This document shows, piece by piece, positions 26,443-37,000 of a stretch of 64,000 nucleotides of DNA. Numbering within the stretch: the first letter of the stretch is position 1; every line of letters begins with the position of its first letter. The position numbers were made by a program, and so were the translations under genes. This DNA is from Chryseobacterium kimseyorum (lineage in GTDB: Bacteria > Bacteroidota > Bacteroidia > Flavobacteriales > Weeksellaceae), in contig NZ_JAPDHW010000004.1 in assembly GCF_025971945.1 (NCBI RefSeq), positions 248,001 to 312,000 of the forward strand. Direction: 5' to 3'. Below the pieces are notes generated by a model that searched no databases, was not told the origin of the DNA, and was given only the letters and a program-made list of their open reading frames with translations.

Positions 26443-27219
26443 TTAAAACTTAATAACAGAATTCATTTTTTCAGTTTCTTCGTTAACCAATTCGTCGTCA
26501 ACAAGAATTTTTCCTGAATGCTCATCGATAATGATTTTCTTTCTCTGAGCGATTTCCATTTGCTTTTGTGGTGGAATTGTGAAGAAAGATCCTTTCGGAG
26601 CACCTCTTTCCAATCCTACTACTGCAAGACCTGTAGAAGAGTTTGTTCTGATTCTGTGGTAAGAAGCCAATAATCTCTCGTCGATTTTTGAAGCAAATTC
26701 CTCAGATTTTGTAATGAGATAATCTTCTTCTTTCTGAGTTTCAGAAATCAGACCTTCCAATTCTTCTTTTTTGAATTTAAGGTGATTTTTAAGATCTTCG
26801 ATCTTAGAGTTCAGTTCATTCAAAGTTTCCTCTTTATGACCGATTTTCGCTCCGTATTCTTTGATTCTTTTATCAGAAAGCTGAATTTCAAGTTCCTGAT
26901 ATTCAATCTCTTTTCCTAAAGCTTCAAATTCTTTATTGTTTCTTACGTTATCCTGTTGAGATTTGTATTTGTCAATTAAAGTCTTCGCATGATTGATCAC
27001 CTCATTTTTAGTGCTGATCTGATCATTCTGTTCTTTAATCTCTGCATGAAATTTTTCCGCTCTTTTTTCTAGGCCTTCAATCTCAATTTCAAGATCTTCA
27101 ACCTCGATTGGCAATTCTCCTCTTGTATTTCGGATCTCATCCAATCTTGAATCGATGATTTGCAAATCGTATAAAGCTCTTAATTTTTCTTCAACTGAAA
27201 TTTCGGTGATTTTTGCCAT
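26443..27219 (-). CDS. DUF164/C4-type zinc-ribbon family coiled-coil protein lacking the cysteines
   Basis: A 258-residue protein. Residues 8-185 form a long charged coiled-coil hairpin (DEIRNTRGELPIEVEDLEIE; KYKSQQDNVRNNKEFEALGK is a family hallmark). The C-terminal part (about 195-245) aligns with the family's zinc ribbon (VVGLERGAPKGSFFTIPPQK; IIDEHSGKILVDDELV), but the positions normally Cys-x-x-Cys are Pro/Ser-type residues, so no zinc site remains. It starts 2 bp after the Nif3-like gene stop; the two genes are commonly paired in Bacteroidota. Exact function is unknown. Confidence 0.85.
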   Translation of the reverse strand: MAKITEISVEEKLRALYDLQIIDSRLDEIRNTRGELPIEVEDLEIEIEGLEKRAEKFHAEIKEQNDQISTKNEVINHAKTLIDKYKSQQDNVRNNKEFEALGKEIEYQELEIQLSDKRIKEYGAKIGHKEETLNELNSKIEDLKNHLKFKKEELEGLISETQKEEDYLITKSEEFASKIDERLLASYHRIRTNSSTGLAVVGLERGAPKGSFFTIPPQKQMEIAQRKKIIIDEHSGKILVDDELVNEETEKMNSVIKF

Positions 27220-27221
27220 AT

Positions 27222-28319
27222 CTATAGGAAATAATTTACTGGGTTTGTTTTTTCACTAGATTTTAAGATTGCAAATGTACTAAATTTTTGTGACAAAATT
27301 TCAAATAATTGTTGACTTACCAATTGCTCAGATTCGTGATGTCCGATATCACAGATCAGCATTTTAGATTCTGCGAGAAAATAATCATGGTATTTGAGAT
27401 CCCCCGTAAGATAGGCATCACATTTTTTTGAAAGTGCTGCCTTTATTCCACTGGCACCCGAGCCACCCAAAACTCCTACTCTCCTGATTTTTTTCTGATT
27501 AAAATCTGAATGTTTGATGATATTTAAATTAAATTTTTCTTTCACAAAACTCAGAAATTCCCTCTCATCCATTTCAGTTTCAAACTCGCCGTACATTCCC
27601 AGTCCGGAATACTGATTTTCATTGTCAAGCTGATAGATTTGGTGCGCTACTTCTTCATAAGGATGAGCAGATTTTATGGCTGCAATTAATTGGTTCTGTT
27701 TAAAGGATTCAAAAATCACAGAAATCATATCTTCGTCGGCGTTTTCACGCACATTTTGCTCTCCGGAAAAAGGTTTTGAGCCTTCTGTTGGCCTGAACGT
27801 TCCTTTGCCTTCAACCTTAAAACTGCACTCATCATAAAACCCTATATTCCCAGCACCGGCAGAGAAAAGTGCTTCTTTTACCTTTTCAGAATAATCTTTT
27901 GGAACGTAGACATTCAGCTGCTTTAAATTATTCTTTTTAGGCTGAAGAATTTTTAAGTTTTTCAGGCCAAGAAGATTGCAAATTCCAGCATTCACACCAT
28001 AGTAATCATTATCGAAAGCCGTATGAATAGCATAGATCGCAACTTTATTCTCTATCGCTTTTAAAACTGCCCTTTCAACATAATTCTTTCCGGTAAGAGA
28101 TTTTAAGCCTGAAAAAATAATAGGATGAAAACACACAATTAAATTACAGTTTCTCTGAATAGCTTCATCTACCACATTTTCCAGGGCATCGTGACAAACC
28201 AATATTCCCGAGACATTTCTTTCCGGCAAACCACATAGAAGTCCTACATTATCAAAGTCTTCGGCCTGCGGCATCGCGATATGCTTTTCAATCTCTGCAA
28301 TTACTTTTTGTATTGTCAT
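27222..28319 (-). CDS. Nif3-like dinuclear metal-centre protein
   Basis: A 365-residue Nif3/YbgI/YqfO family protein. N-terminal half: AEDFDNVGLLCG, VCHDALENVVDEA, NLIVCFHPIIFSGLK, and YAIHTAFDNDYYGVN, with the usual histidines and aspartate of the dimetal site. A YqfO-type PII-like insert follows (about 125-240: LNVYVPKDYSEKVKEALFSA; AAIKSAHPYEEVAHQIY). The C-terminal half has GVLGGSGASGIK, DAYLTGDLKYHDYF and CDIGHHESE, completing the metal ligands. Family members form toroidal hexamers and one (FolE2-related YbgI) is implicated in GTP cyclohydrolase-like activity, but a general role is not established. Confidence 0.92.
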   Translation of the reverse strand: MTIQKVIAEIEKHIAMPQAEDFDNVGLLCGLPERNVSGILVCHDALENVVDEAIQRNCNLIVCFHPIIFSGLKSLTGKNYVERAVLKAIENKVAIYAIHTAFDNDYYGVNAGICNLLGLKNLKILQPKKNNLKQLNVYVPKDYSEKVKEALFSAGAGNIGFYDECSFKVEGKGTFRPTEGSKPFSGEQNVRENADEDMISVIFESFKQNQLIAAIKSAHPYEEVAHQIYQLDNENQYSGLGMYGEFETEMDEREFLSFVKEKFNLNIIKHSDFNQKKIRRVGVLGGSGASGIKAALSKKCDAYLTGDLKYHDYFLAESKMLICDIGHHESEQLVSQQLFEILSQKFSTFAILKSSEKTNPVNYFL

Positions 28320-28379
28320 TTTATTCTGTAAGTTTGTTTACGAAAATAGGGATAATTTGCTAAATTTAAAAAAACTTTA

Positions 28380-29210
28380 ATGATGGAAAAAGAACACAAT
28401 CTTGTTCCCGGAGACAAACTCTGGAAAAGGTTTTTGTACCGCGTGATTTACCGTTCTGATACGAAACTCGGGAAGTTGTTTGACATTACCCTGCTATCCC
28501 TAATTCTGGTAAGCACTTTCATCATTATGATGGAAAGTGTTCCTAAACTGGATAAGAAATTTCACATTTATTTTATCATTTCAGAATGGGTGATCTCCGT
28601 CTTTTTCACTGTTGAATACTGGATGAGAATTGCGGTTGTAAAAAACAAAAAGAATTACATATTCAGTTTTTTCGGAATCATCGATTTTCTGTCGCTCGTT
28701 CCCTTTTATCTTAGTTTTCTTTTTCCTGTGACAAAATATTTTTTGATTTTCAGAATGTTAAGAATGCTGAGAGTCTTCAGAGTTTTTAATCTTCTTGATT
28801 TTATGAATGACGGTTTTGTGATCGTAAGAGCATTAAAAAACAGTTCACGAAAAATATACATCTTCCTTTTATTCCTTATTATATTTTCGGTTATCGTAGG
28901 TTCTCTCATGTTTATGGTGGAGGGCGGAAGACCTGGTTTTGAGACGATTCCGCAGGCGATTTACTGGGCAGTGGTTACCGTAACCACAGTGGGATATGGC
29001 GACGTCTCTCCTATTACACCCACAGGAAAGTTTTTTGCTGTAATACTGATGCTGGCAGGTTATTCAATTATCGCCGTTCCTACAGGAATCGTAACAGCTG
29101 AGATGAGAAACAAAAGACAGAATCTTGAATTAATCTGCGAACGTTGCGGGAATGAAGATATTGATGATGACGCGAGGTACTGCAAACAGTGTGGCAAGAA
29201 ATTGGCATAG
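28380..29210 (+). CDS. Voltage-gated-type K+ channel with C-terminal zinc ribbon
   Basis: A 276-residue six-helix ion channel. Segments: S1 near 34-52, S2 near 65-82, S3 near 95-112, an S4-like basic helix (FRMLRMLRVFRVFNLLDFM, about 122-140), S5 near 158-178, pore loop with selectivity filter TVGYGD (203-208), and S6 near 222-240. The soluble tail ends in a zinc ribbon: Cys253, Cys256, Cys268, Cys271 (CERC...CKQC). The four-arginine S4 spacing suggests voltage sensing. The zinc ribbon is an uncommon addition on a small Kv channel and may bind a partner or aid tetramer assembly. Divergent from nif3. Confidence 0.88.
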   Translation: MMEKEHNLVPGDKLWKRFLYRVIYRSDTKLGKLFDITLLSLILVSTFIIMMESVPKLDKKFHIYFIISEWVISVFFTVEYWMRIAVVKNKKNYIFSFFGIIDFLSLVPFYLSFLFPVTKYFLIFRMLRMLRVFRVFNLLDFMNDGFVIVRALKNSSRKIYIFLLFLIIFSVIVGSLMFMVEGGRPGFETIPQAIYWAVVTVTTVGYGDVSPITPTGKFFAVILMLAGYSIIAVPTGIVTAEMRNKRQNLELICERCGNEDIDDDARYCKQCGKKLA

Positions 29211-29253
29211 TATTTTTTATCAAATTAATCTATTAATCTAATACCCCAATATC

Positions 29254-29415
29254 ATGGAACCACAAAAGAAAAACAGACCCAACAGTTTAGTGATTATCTT
29301 ATTTGCTTTAGTCATTTTGATGATCATCATTTACTTCATACTCGTTATGTTTTTCCCGACTGTTTTTGACCTGATGAATACTGGTGAAATAAAACCAGTT
29401 CCTCCAACCGAATAA
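29254..29415 (+). CDS. 53-residue single-span membrane peptide
   Basis: An ATG at 29254 opens 53 codons ending at TAA 29413-29415. Basic N-terminus (MEPQKKNRPN), one strong hydrophobic stretch (about 12-36, rich in I/L/V), and a short Pro-containing tail (EIKPVPPTE). It lies 43 bp after the K+ channel stop on the same strand and ahead of a strong terminator, so it is probably co-transcribed with the channel. The frame shows membrane-peptide character rather than random AT-rich sequence. It may be an accessory of the channel; no homologue is recognised. Confidence 0.55.
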   Translation: MEPQKKNRPNSLVIILFALVILMIIIYFILVMFFPTVFDLMNTGEIKPVPPTE

Positions 29416-29431
29416 ACAAATTTTTAAACAT

Positions 29432-29470
29432 AAAAAAGGTGGCTGTTATTTTTAACATCCACCTTTTTTT
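29432..29470. terminator. Bidirectional terminator
   Basis: AAAAAAGGTGG / CCACCTTTTTTT stem with a partly paired loop (TGTTA / TAACA), between the small peptide gene and the convergent T9SS gene. Confidence 0.85.
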
Positions 29471-29484
29471 ACGTGTAATTTCGT

Positions 29485-31449
29485 TTACTTTTTTATAACT
29501 TTTAAAGACTGCTGTGAAGCATCTTTCATTTTTAAGATTAAAAGATACATTCCAGGTTGTAATTGATCCAGCTGAATATTGGACGTTGGATTTTCTATAA
29601 TTTTTAAAACTCTTCCGGACAGATCAGTGACAGAAACTGATTTCACGTTTTCGTAATCTGAAACAGCAATATAATCTGTAAATGGATTTGGATAAACTTT
29701 TACCTTATTTTTTACCTGCAACACCTCAGCCGTCGCAAGAAAATCTGATACGATATTTACCGTAAAAGTATCTTCCAGCTCATTATCAACACTATCATAA
29801 TGCCCGATATTGACATAGTAAGTGGTTCCGGCAACAGTAGGTACAGAAAGGATTTCAGTTTCACCGTCTCCTCCGGAATCTTCAGTATCTACACAAGTCA
29901 GAGAAGTACAGCTTCCCGTAAAGACACCGATTTGGGCATCAAAATAACTTTCAGAAGGCGTGGTAACAATTACATCAACATTACCCCCATTTCCTGTAAA
30001 ACTAAACCATGTTCCATCATTCATTCCATCAGTGCAAGCTGTTAAAAAACCGGAATTATTGGTAGCTCCCAAAGCGTCAGACTGAGTGTAAGCATAAGGA
30101 AAAGATGTTACCGCTAAAGCTCCTGAACAGGCATCATTCGCTGGTGGCGGCGGAATTGATCCGATACAGATATTAAAACTCTGATTACTTCCTACACCAT
30201 CGTAGCTGAATACTCTAACATAATAAGTCTGCCCTACCGTCAATCCTGAAACCAATGATGACGGAGGATCTGAACATAAGATACTTGTCAGATTGCCACA
30301 TGTTCCGCTGAATACCTGAAAATAAATATCGTCGTTATCAGCTGTACCAATTGAAACAATATTATTAAGTGATATTTTATGAGAACCTGCTGTAGCTACA
30401 AATTTAAACCAGACATCATCATCAGGGTTTCCAAAACATGGATCTGCCACCAAACCTGAGTTCGTTGCTCCCAACGTGTAGCCTTGTGAAAATGAAGTAC
30501 AGACAGCATTCGGATTAACCGTAAGAGTGACCGCGTTTGCACAGTTATCATTCGCTGGCTGTCCCGGCGTCGTCCTGAAAGTGGTTGTTGAGCAACCTTG
30601 AGATTCACCAGCTGCATTGACAGCAGTGATTTTTAAATAATAAACTGTATCAGCCGATAAAGCTGCAGGAATTAAAAAACTATTAGTGGCAACAGACTGC
30701 TGATTGACAACATCTGATCCTCCGAGAGTTGTACCAACCGTAACTTTGTAACCTATTGCTCCTGAAACAGAATTCCATTCGATGGTTGGAGATAAAGGGA
30801 TAAATGATGCATTATTTCCTGGATAAATAACATCCGGACAGGCAATAGTAGAACTGAGATTTAGACCTGTAAATGTAATCACAGACTTTTCATCTCCTAA
30901 AGAACCAGCCGGTGGAAAAGACGGATTTGGATTGATATTATCATCCTGGTAATACAGAACTGAGTTTGAATTTGAATCATAAGCATAAAAAGCATTGTCA
31001 AAATTATTTTCATCATACCCAGCTGAATTTTCTTTTGCCGCAACAACCAGATTATTCACGTTACTGTAAGCAAATGGCACCGGAAATGTGACTGTCACCA
31101 CTCCGTTTACACTGGTAACATTTCCTGAAAAAACCTGCGTAAGCTGAGAAAGAGGGATCCAATCTGACGAGGATGCAAAATTCGCTTTTGCAGTCGTACC
31201 AAGATAGATAACCCAGTTTGAAGAATTTGTGATTGCTGACGATGGATTTAGATAAAATTTCAATCCAGTAATGTTTCCCGCCACACCAGCATTTATTTCA
31301 TTCTTTGTGAAAATCTGCTGGACATACGAATATCCGTAATAAGTACTGATCGGTGCAACTCCTACCGTCGTACTGCCTGAGCCCAAAGTAATCTGGGCAT
31401 TTAGTGCCATATTTAATAAAAACATGCATAAGAGTAAAATCTTTTTCAT
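29485..31449 (-). CDS. Secreted FN3/PPC-domain protein, T9SS type A sorting domain (trio member 1)
   Basis: About 654 residues from the ATG at 31449 (MKKILLLCMFLLNMALNAQ); an earlier in-frame ATG at 31461 adds MCLI but breaks the basic start of the signal peptide. After a beta-rich N-terminal domain comes a fibronectin type III-like segment (about 215-300). Two pre-peptidase-C-terminal-like segments follow, each opening with AND(N/A)C and containing DDVWFKFVA or DGTWFSFTG, plus GQTYYVRVFSYDG and GTTYYVNIGHYDS. The type A tail is VKVYPNPFTDYIAVSDYENV to SLKVIKK. No catalytic site is visible. Likely a surface adhesin or matrix protein carried by T9SS. Confidence 0.87.
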   Translation of the reverse strand: MKKILLLCMFLLNMALNAQITLGSGSTTVGVAPISTYYGYSYVQQIFTKNEINAGVAGNITGLKFYLNPSSAITNSSNWVIYLGTTAKANFASSSDWIPLSQLTQVFSGNVTSVNGVVTVTFPVPFAYSNVNNLVVAAKENSAGYDENNFDNAFYAYDSNSNSVLYYQDDNINPNPSFPPAGSLGDEKSVITFTGLNLSSTIACPDVIYPGNNASFIPLSPTIEWNSVSGAIGYKVTVGTTLGGSDVVNQQSVATNSFLIPAALSADTVYYLKITAVNAAGESQGCSTTTFRTTPGQPANDNCANAVTLTVNPNAVCTSFSQGYTLGATNSGLVADPCFGNPDDDVWFKFVATAGSHKISLNNIVSIGTADNDDIYFQVFSGTCGNLTSILCSDPPSSLVSGLTVGQTYYVRVFSYDGVGSNQSFNICIGSIPPPPANDACSGALAVTSFPYAYTQSDALGATNNSGFLTACTDGMNDGTWFSFTGNGGNVDVIVTTPSESYFDAQIGVFTGSCTSLTCVDTEDSGGDGETEILSVPTVAGTTYYVNIGHYDSVDNELEDTFTVNIVSDFLATAEVLQVKNKVKVYPNPFTDYIAVSDYENVKSVSVTDLSGRVLKIIENPTSNIQLDQLQPGMYLLILKMKDASQQSLKVIKK

Positions 31450-31476
31450 AATCAAACACATTTAACATTATGAATG

Positions 31477-31484
31477 CAAATTTA
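31477..31484 (-). promoter_or_regulatory. -7 box upstream of trio member 1
   Basis: TAAATTTG on the minus strand, full TAnnTTTG match, 27 nt before the preferred ATG at 31449. Its position supports that start. Confidence 0.4.
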
Positions 31485-31540
31485 TGAAAATTTACTAAAT
31501 TATGATTTTAACTTTACAACAATAACACATTATGAAAACA

Positions 31541-31568
31541 ATAATGACGGCTATAAAGCCGTCATTAT
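31541..31568 (-). terminator. Terminator-like hairpin after trio member 2
   Basis: Perfect 12-bp stem ATAATGACGGCT / AGCCGTCATTAT with a 4-nt loop, 23 bp past the stop. The downstream T-run is weak. Confidence 0.6.
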
Positions 31569-31591
31569 CTGAATCACAAAAGTATGTGAAA

Positions 31592-33832
31592 TTATTTTTT
31601 AATAATTTTAATTGTCTGCTTAGAACTGTCGTTCATATTTAGCATTAATACATATAATCCTGAATTCAGTTCACGTAAGTTTAAATTTGATGTAGGCTTA
31701 TCAAACGTCTTAACCAATCGACCTGCAATATCTACTACAGAAATAGATTTTACATTTTTCACATCAGAAATATTCAATACATCAGTAAATGGATTCGGAT
31801 ACACTTTAAGGTCATTCTTAACCTGTGCTACTTCTGAAGTTGATAAACTCGCATCGTAAGCTGCAATCTGGAAATCACCTGTCGTGCTGCTTGAGTAATT
31901 CCACACACCAATTAGCAGCGTTGCACCTGGAGTCTGCCCCGTCAAGGTTATCCTCGAGAAAGCATCTGTTGTAGTGTCGTCATTACAGTCTAAAGCCTGT
32001 AGCGAGCCACATGTTCCAGAATAAACACCTAAAACCGTATCGGTAACTGATGAACCAGTCGCAAGCTGAGTTTCAACGGTAATACTTCCACTTGCAGGAA
32101 CCACCACAGAATACCAAACATCATTATATCTTGTTGTTTGACAGGCGGTAGTAGCCGTAGCGTCAGACGTAAGCGTTGCTCCCACATTTGTTCCTGTTAC
32201 TGCATTTTGCGCAAAAGTAGCTCCAGGAGTTAACACAGTTGGAGTTGAACAGTTATCATTAACCGGAGGTGTTGCTAAAGTTGTAAAGGCAGCTGCCGAA
32301 ACCCAAATAGATTGAGATGAACCACAATTTGATCTCACCCAGACATAATAAGTTGTTGAGGGAGCCAGGTTTGCCAAAGGAGTCGTTGCCGCTGTAACGG
32401 TTAAATTCGGCGTCGAAGTAGAAGTTGGTGCTGTGTTAGTAGTTGTAAAATATACATTATATCCACCTGAAGGAGCTGCTGCAGGACCATTCCATGCTAA
32501 AGTAGCACCACTGGTTGTAATATTCGAAACTGTGACAGCAATAGGTTCTGTACACGCAGGATTTACCTCAACAAGTATGTCATCAACATACAAATTATAC
32601 ATGTTGGCATCTGAGTAAACATTAAATCCAAAATAGTATACACCACTTGTAGCAGGCGTTAATGTGTAAAAATCTGTCATCGGCGTCAGAACATCAATAA
32701 TATTAGTATAATCATGTAGAATATTCGTCTGCGCTGCAGGAGTTGCGGCAGAACCATAGGTAACTTTCATCTTTTCAGAGTAAGTAGCACTGTTGTTACC
32801 GTAATTATATTTAATTCTGTAAGTTGTACCTGCAACCAAATTAATTCCCTGAGTAAAGAACCATGAATTAGCCGCTTCCTGATAGTTATAGTTGTACGTT
32901 AGTGTATTGTTTACAAATCCGTTCCCGGGATCATTAGCAATAACCCAGTTATTACCTGCCCCAGCATTGGTAACAGCGGTACAATTTGGCACAGCCGGAA
33001 CTGTGGCATTTTCAAAATTTAAAAAATATGGCACATCTGCAGCTATACATGCAGTGACAAAACATGAACTTACCCAAACACTTGCATCCGTAGCTGAACA
33101 TTTTGATCTTACCCACACACAATAATTGCTTCCCGGCGTTAATCCAACTATCGATGCAGTAGTAGTCGCAGAATTCATAGTTGGAACTGTCGTGGCAGTA
33201 GGCACAACCCCAGTATTACTGTAAAATATGTCGTAGCCCGAAGCAGGAGCTGCCGTAGGAGCTGTCCATGTAACACTCACACTCGTCGCAGTAACATTAG
33301 AGGTCGTTACTGCTGAAGGAGCAATACACGTTGGAGGCGCTGTCACAATTAATTTGTAATCGTGGGCTTCACCATAACCGTCTACATCACAAGGGATAGG
33401 CGCAGTGTTCCATCGATCCGCCACCCTCAACCTGTACGTCCCGGCAGTCGCCGACGCAGGCAAAGTCACGGTTCCACTGGTTAATAATGTACTACCACTT
33501 GAACCTGAACCCAATAATTCCGTCGCTTCATCAAAAGTTCCGTTATTATTAAAATCTGCCCACACTTTTACATATTGATCCTGGTAACCATGGGTCACTG
33601 TAAATGGATACGTAATGGTAGGCGAAAGTGTAATTGTTTGAGTCGCATAGTAATCACCATAGCTTCCGGCCGAACAGCCTGTATCAAGATGACTAAATCC
33701 TGCCGTGGCTAATGTAAAATCATCGATCTGATCACCTCCGCCACAACCACTCAAGTAATCTGGCGTACAGTAGGTTTGTGCATTTATCCCAATTACAGAC
33801 AGGAAAATCACTAAAAAGTAAGCTTTTTTCAT
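31592..33832 (-). CDS. Secreted GEVED/FN3/adhesin-domain protein, T9SS type A sorting domain (trio member 2)
   Basis: A 746-residue exported protein. Signal peptide about 1-18 (YFLVIFLSVIGINAQ). A GEVED-type domain at about 70-165 has YVKVWADFNNNGTFDEATEL and YRLRVADRW. FN3 (about 170-258), a choice-of-anchor J/cleaved-adhesin-like domain (about 262-425, WFFTQGINLVAGTTYRIKYN), FN3 (about 428-515), and a PPC-like segment (about 525-660, APVNDNCS-type start with RYNDVWYSVVVPASGSI) follow. The tail VKVYPNPFTDVLN... is type A and near-identical in pattern to trio member 3. Parallel middle domains show these two share a recent ancestor. Confidence 0.88.
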   Translation of the reverse strand: MKKAYFLVIFLSVIGINAQTYCTPDYLSGCGGGDQIDDFTLATAGFSHLDTGCSAGSYGDYYATQTITLSPTITYPFTVTHGYQDQYVKVWADFNNNGTFDEATELLGSGSSGSTLLTSGTVTLPASATAGTYRLRVADRWNTAPIPCDVDGYGEAHDYKLIVTAPPTCIAPSAVTTSNVTATSVSVTWTAPTAAPASGYDIFYSNTGVVPTATTVPTMNSATTTASIVGLTPGSNYCVWVRSKCSATDASVWVSSCFVTACIAADVPYFLNFENATVPAVPNCTAVTNAGAGNNWVIANDPGNGFVNNTLTYNYNYQEAANSWFFTQGINLVAGTTYRIKYNYGNNSATYSEKMKVTYGSAATPAAQTNILHDYTNIIDVLTPMTDFYTLTPATSGVYYFGFNVYSDANMYNLYVDDILVEVNPACTEPIAVTVSNITTSGATLAWNGPAAAPSGGYNVYFTTTNTAPTSTSTPNLTVTAATTPLANLAPSTTYYVWVRSNCGSSQSIWVSAAAFTTLATPPVNDNCSTPTVLTPGATFAQNAVTGTNVGATLTSDATATTACQTTRYNDVWYSVVVPASGSITVETQLATGSSVTDTVLGVYSGTCGSLQALDCNDDTTTDAFSRITLTGQTPGATLLIGVWNYSSSTTGDFQIAAYDASLSTSEVAQVKNDLKVYPNPFTDVLNISDVKNVKSISVVDIAGRLVKTFDKPTSNLNLRELNSGLYVLMLNMNDSSKQTIKIIKK

Positions 33833-33984
33833 TTAATATTTATTTTTTTGAAATTGATAAATAAAATTAAATAAAGTTTTTGGATGAACAAAATTAAAAC
33901 GGTTTATTTAAACAAATATTAATAAAGTCAATCACAATCTACCAATATCACAATAAAAAGGTTAAATGTGCTATCATAAAAAAA

Positions 33985-34011
33985 AGAGAGGCAGTCCAAT
34001 GACTACCTCTC
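33985..34011 (-). terminator. Terminator of trio member 3
   Basis: GAGAGGCAGTC / GACTACCTCTC stem with one mismatch and a CAAT loop; the minus-strand copy runs into a T8 stretch. Confidence 0.7.
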
Positions 34012-34034
34012 CTTTACAGAAATTTTAATAGATC

Positions 34035-37000
34035 TTATTTCTTAATAGCTTTGATGGTTTGTTTAGAACCGTCATTCATATTTAGAATAACCATATACAT
34101 TCCTGAATTCAAATCTCTCAATTGAAGAGCTGAACTCGGTTTGTCGATAGTTTTCACTAATCTTCCTGCTATATCTACAATACTTACAGACTTGACATTT
34201 TTCACATCTGAAATATTCAATACATCAGCAAATGGGTTTGGATAAATCTTAAGATCATTTTTAACCTGAACAGTTTCTGACGTTGCTAAACTTGCATCAT
34301 AAGCAGAAATTTGGAACTGACCATCTGTAGCAGTAGAATACTTCCAAACACTTATATACAAAGTAGTTCCTGGAGTTTGTCCAGTTAATGTTAATTTAGA
34401 AAAAGCATCAGTACCACTATCATCATCACAACCAATAGATGTTGTTGATGAGCAACTAGCAAATACGGAAACCACGGTATCAGTTAAAGGAGATCCAGTA
34501 ACAGCAGCCGTTTCGATTGTCAAACTTCCTGATGCAGGTACTACAACAGTATACCAAACATTTCCTCCAACATTTGTAGGAGTTGCTAAACAAGTAGCAG
34601 TTAACGCTGGTGTATTCGTAGAACCAACTGTAGTTCCAGTCAATGGATTTTGAGCAAAAGTTGCACCTGGAGTAATTGTAATTGGCGCAGAACAATTATC
34701 ATTTGCCGGAGCAGGGATAAGAGTTGTAAAGCTTACTACAGGAGTCCATACAGATTTGGTAGCACCACAATTTGATCTTACCCATACATAATAAGTAGTA
34801 CCTGTTGCAAGTGGTGACAATGGTGTAGATGTCGTTGTAACAGTTAATGTTGGTGTTGTTGTAGCAATAGGAGCCGTACTCGTAGTACTGTAATAAACTT
34901 CATAGCCATTGGCAGGTGCTGTTGCAGGTGCAGTCCAAGCTAAATTCGCTGCAGTAGTTGTAACATTTGAAACTACAAGTGCTGTAGGCTCAGAGCAAGA
35001 CGGAGCTACGTCAATATTGATATCATCAACATACAACCTGTTCATATCAGCATTAGAATACGCTTGAAAACCAAAGTAGTAAACACCAGTTGTAGCTGGA
35101 GTAAAGTCAGCAAATGCTGTAGCTGCTGCAGTGTTTGTTATATTACCATTATCAACTAATTGATTAGTCATCGATGCACTTGTTGCAGATGTACCATAAG
35201 CCACCTTCAACTTCTCAGGATACGTTGTACCACCATTATTACCATATTTATACTGAATTCTGTAAGCAGTTCCTGCTGTAAGATTGATACCTTGAGTAAA
35301 GAACCAGGTATTTGCAGCATTTGTACTGTTAAATGTATAATTCAAAACATTTCCTGTAAAACCAGTTGCTCCTGGACTATAAGTAACCCAAGTATTTCCT
35401 GATCCACTATTTACAGCGCTTGTACATGTTGGCAATGCAGGAGTAGTAACACTTGTAAAATCTAATGTATAAGGTACACCAGTAGCATTACAAAGAGTTG
35501 TAAATGTTCCTGAAGTTGACCAAACACTAGAGCTTGATGTACTACATACAGAACGAACCCATACATAGTAGGTTGTTGCTGAAGCTAAACCCGACAAAGG
35601 CGCCGTAGCAGCAGTACTTGTACCTGAAGCAGCGGTAGCAGCCGTAGGTGCAGTATTAGAAGTTGAATAATAATATTCATATCCATTCGCAGGAACTGTC
35701 GCTGGAGCAGTCCAAGAGATCGTTGCTGAAGAAGTTGTTACCAAAGAGCTTGTAATAGCAGTTGGAGCTTCACATGAAGGTATAGCTTCTACTACAAAAT
35801 CATCGATATGAAAATCAATATCAGGAGTTGTGGAAGTCGTAGTTGCAACAAAAGCGACTTTAACAGAACCAGAATATGCTGTAAGATTAACAGTTTCTGT
35901 TTGACCAGTACTTGAATAAGCCGCTGCTCCAGTATAAGTTTTAATAACATTGGTGTTACTCCAGGTAGCACCTCCATCCGTAGAAACAATCAATCTAACT
36001 AAGTGTGACCCTAAAGTTGTCTGTGCTGTAGTTCCCAAATAGCTTGTAACAGCCATTTTATATTTAACCCTGTAAAGACCTGGTGTAGATCCAAGATTGA
36101 TCTCTTGAGAAATCAACCAATCTCCAGGATTAGCATCATATAGATTAATTCTTACTCCAGCGTTAGTACCAGTGTTCGCAAATCCACTTTCACTAGCCCA
36201 CTTACTTGTACCATACGTTAAGGTTGATGATGCAGCTACAGTTCCTTTTGCTGCAGTCCAGCACGCAGGTAAATATGTAGAAAACACTTGTGTAGCTGTT
36301 GGAGCATTTTCCGCCGTACAAACTGTAGTAAAGCTTCTTACAGTACATGAAGCACTATTATTCGTGCCACTGTAAGCATTCACTGTATAATAATAAATTG
36401 TACTATTATTAAGAGCATTTGCCAATGTATAAGTAGTGACATTACCCACATCTACATTATTTAAAATATCAGAACCTCCAGAGGTAGTTCCCATAGTTAT
36501 TTTATAACCGGTGGCACCAGACGACGCAGTCCAAGTAATTGTAGGCGTCGTTAAAACACCGACAGCTGCAGAAGCTGGAGAAGTCACAGGAGGACACGCA
36601 ACGTTACCTGTAGTAAAAGAACGTTCTGTACAGCCTGTAGCATTACCTATGGAATTTTTAGGAATAATCGTCACATAATATTGTTGACTAAAATTCAATG
36701 TAGTTGCTGAAGGCAAAGTATAAGTTGTAACGTTACCCACATCCACACCATTCATTACATTGGTACCTCCAGGAGTAGTTCCTAAGTTTATTAGATAACT
36801 AGTTGCCGCATTTTGACCAGTTACAGGAGCCCATGTAAATGTTGGATTTACAGAAACACCTGTCGCATTAGAAGCTGGTGAAGACATTGTTGTACAGGCC
36901 GGCGCTGCAACAGCAGGAGGAAAAGTAGCATCAAATCCAATAACAGGTCTTCTATAGTTTGTACTTGTAAGTGTAGCCCCAAAAGCACTCGTAGTATTTA

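Noticed and set aside
31450-31461. Earlier ATG for trio member 1
   Set aside because: It adds MCLI before the classical signal peptide MKKILLL; the second ATG at 31449 is more likely.
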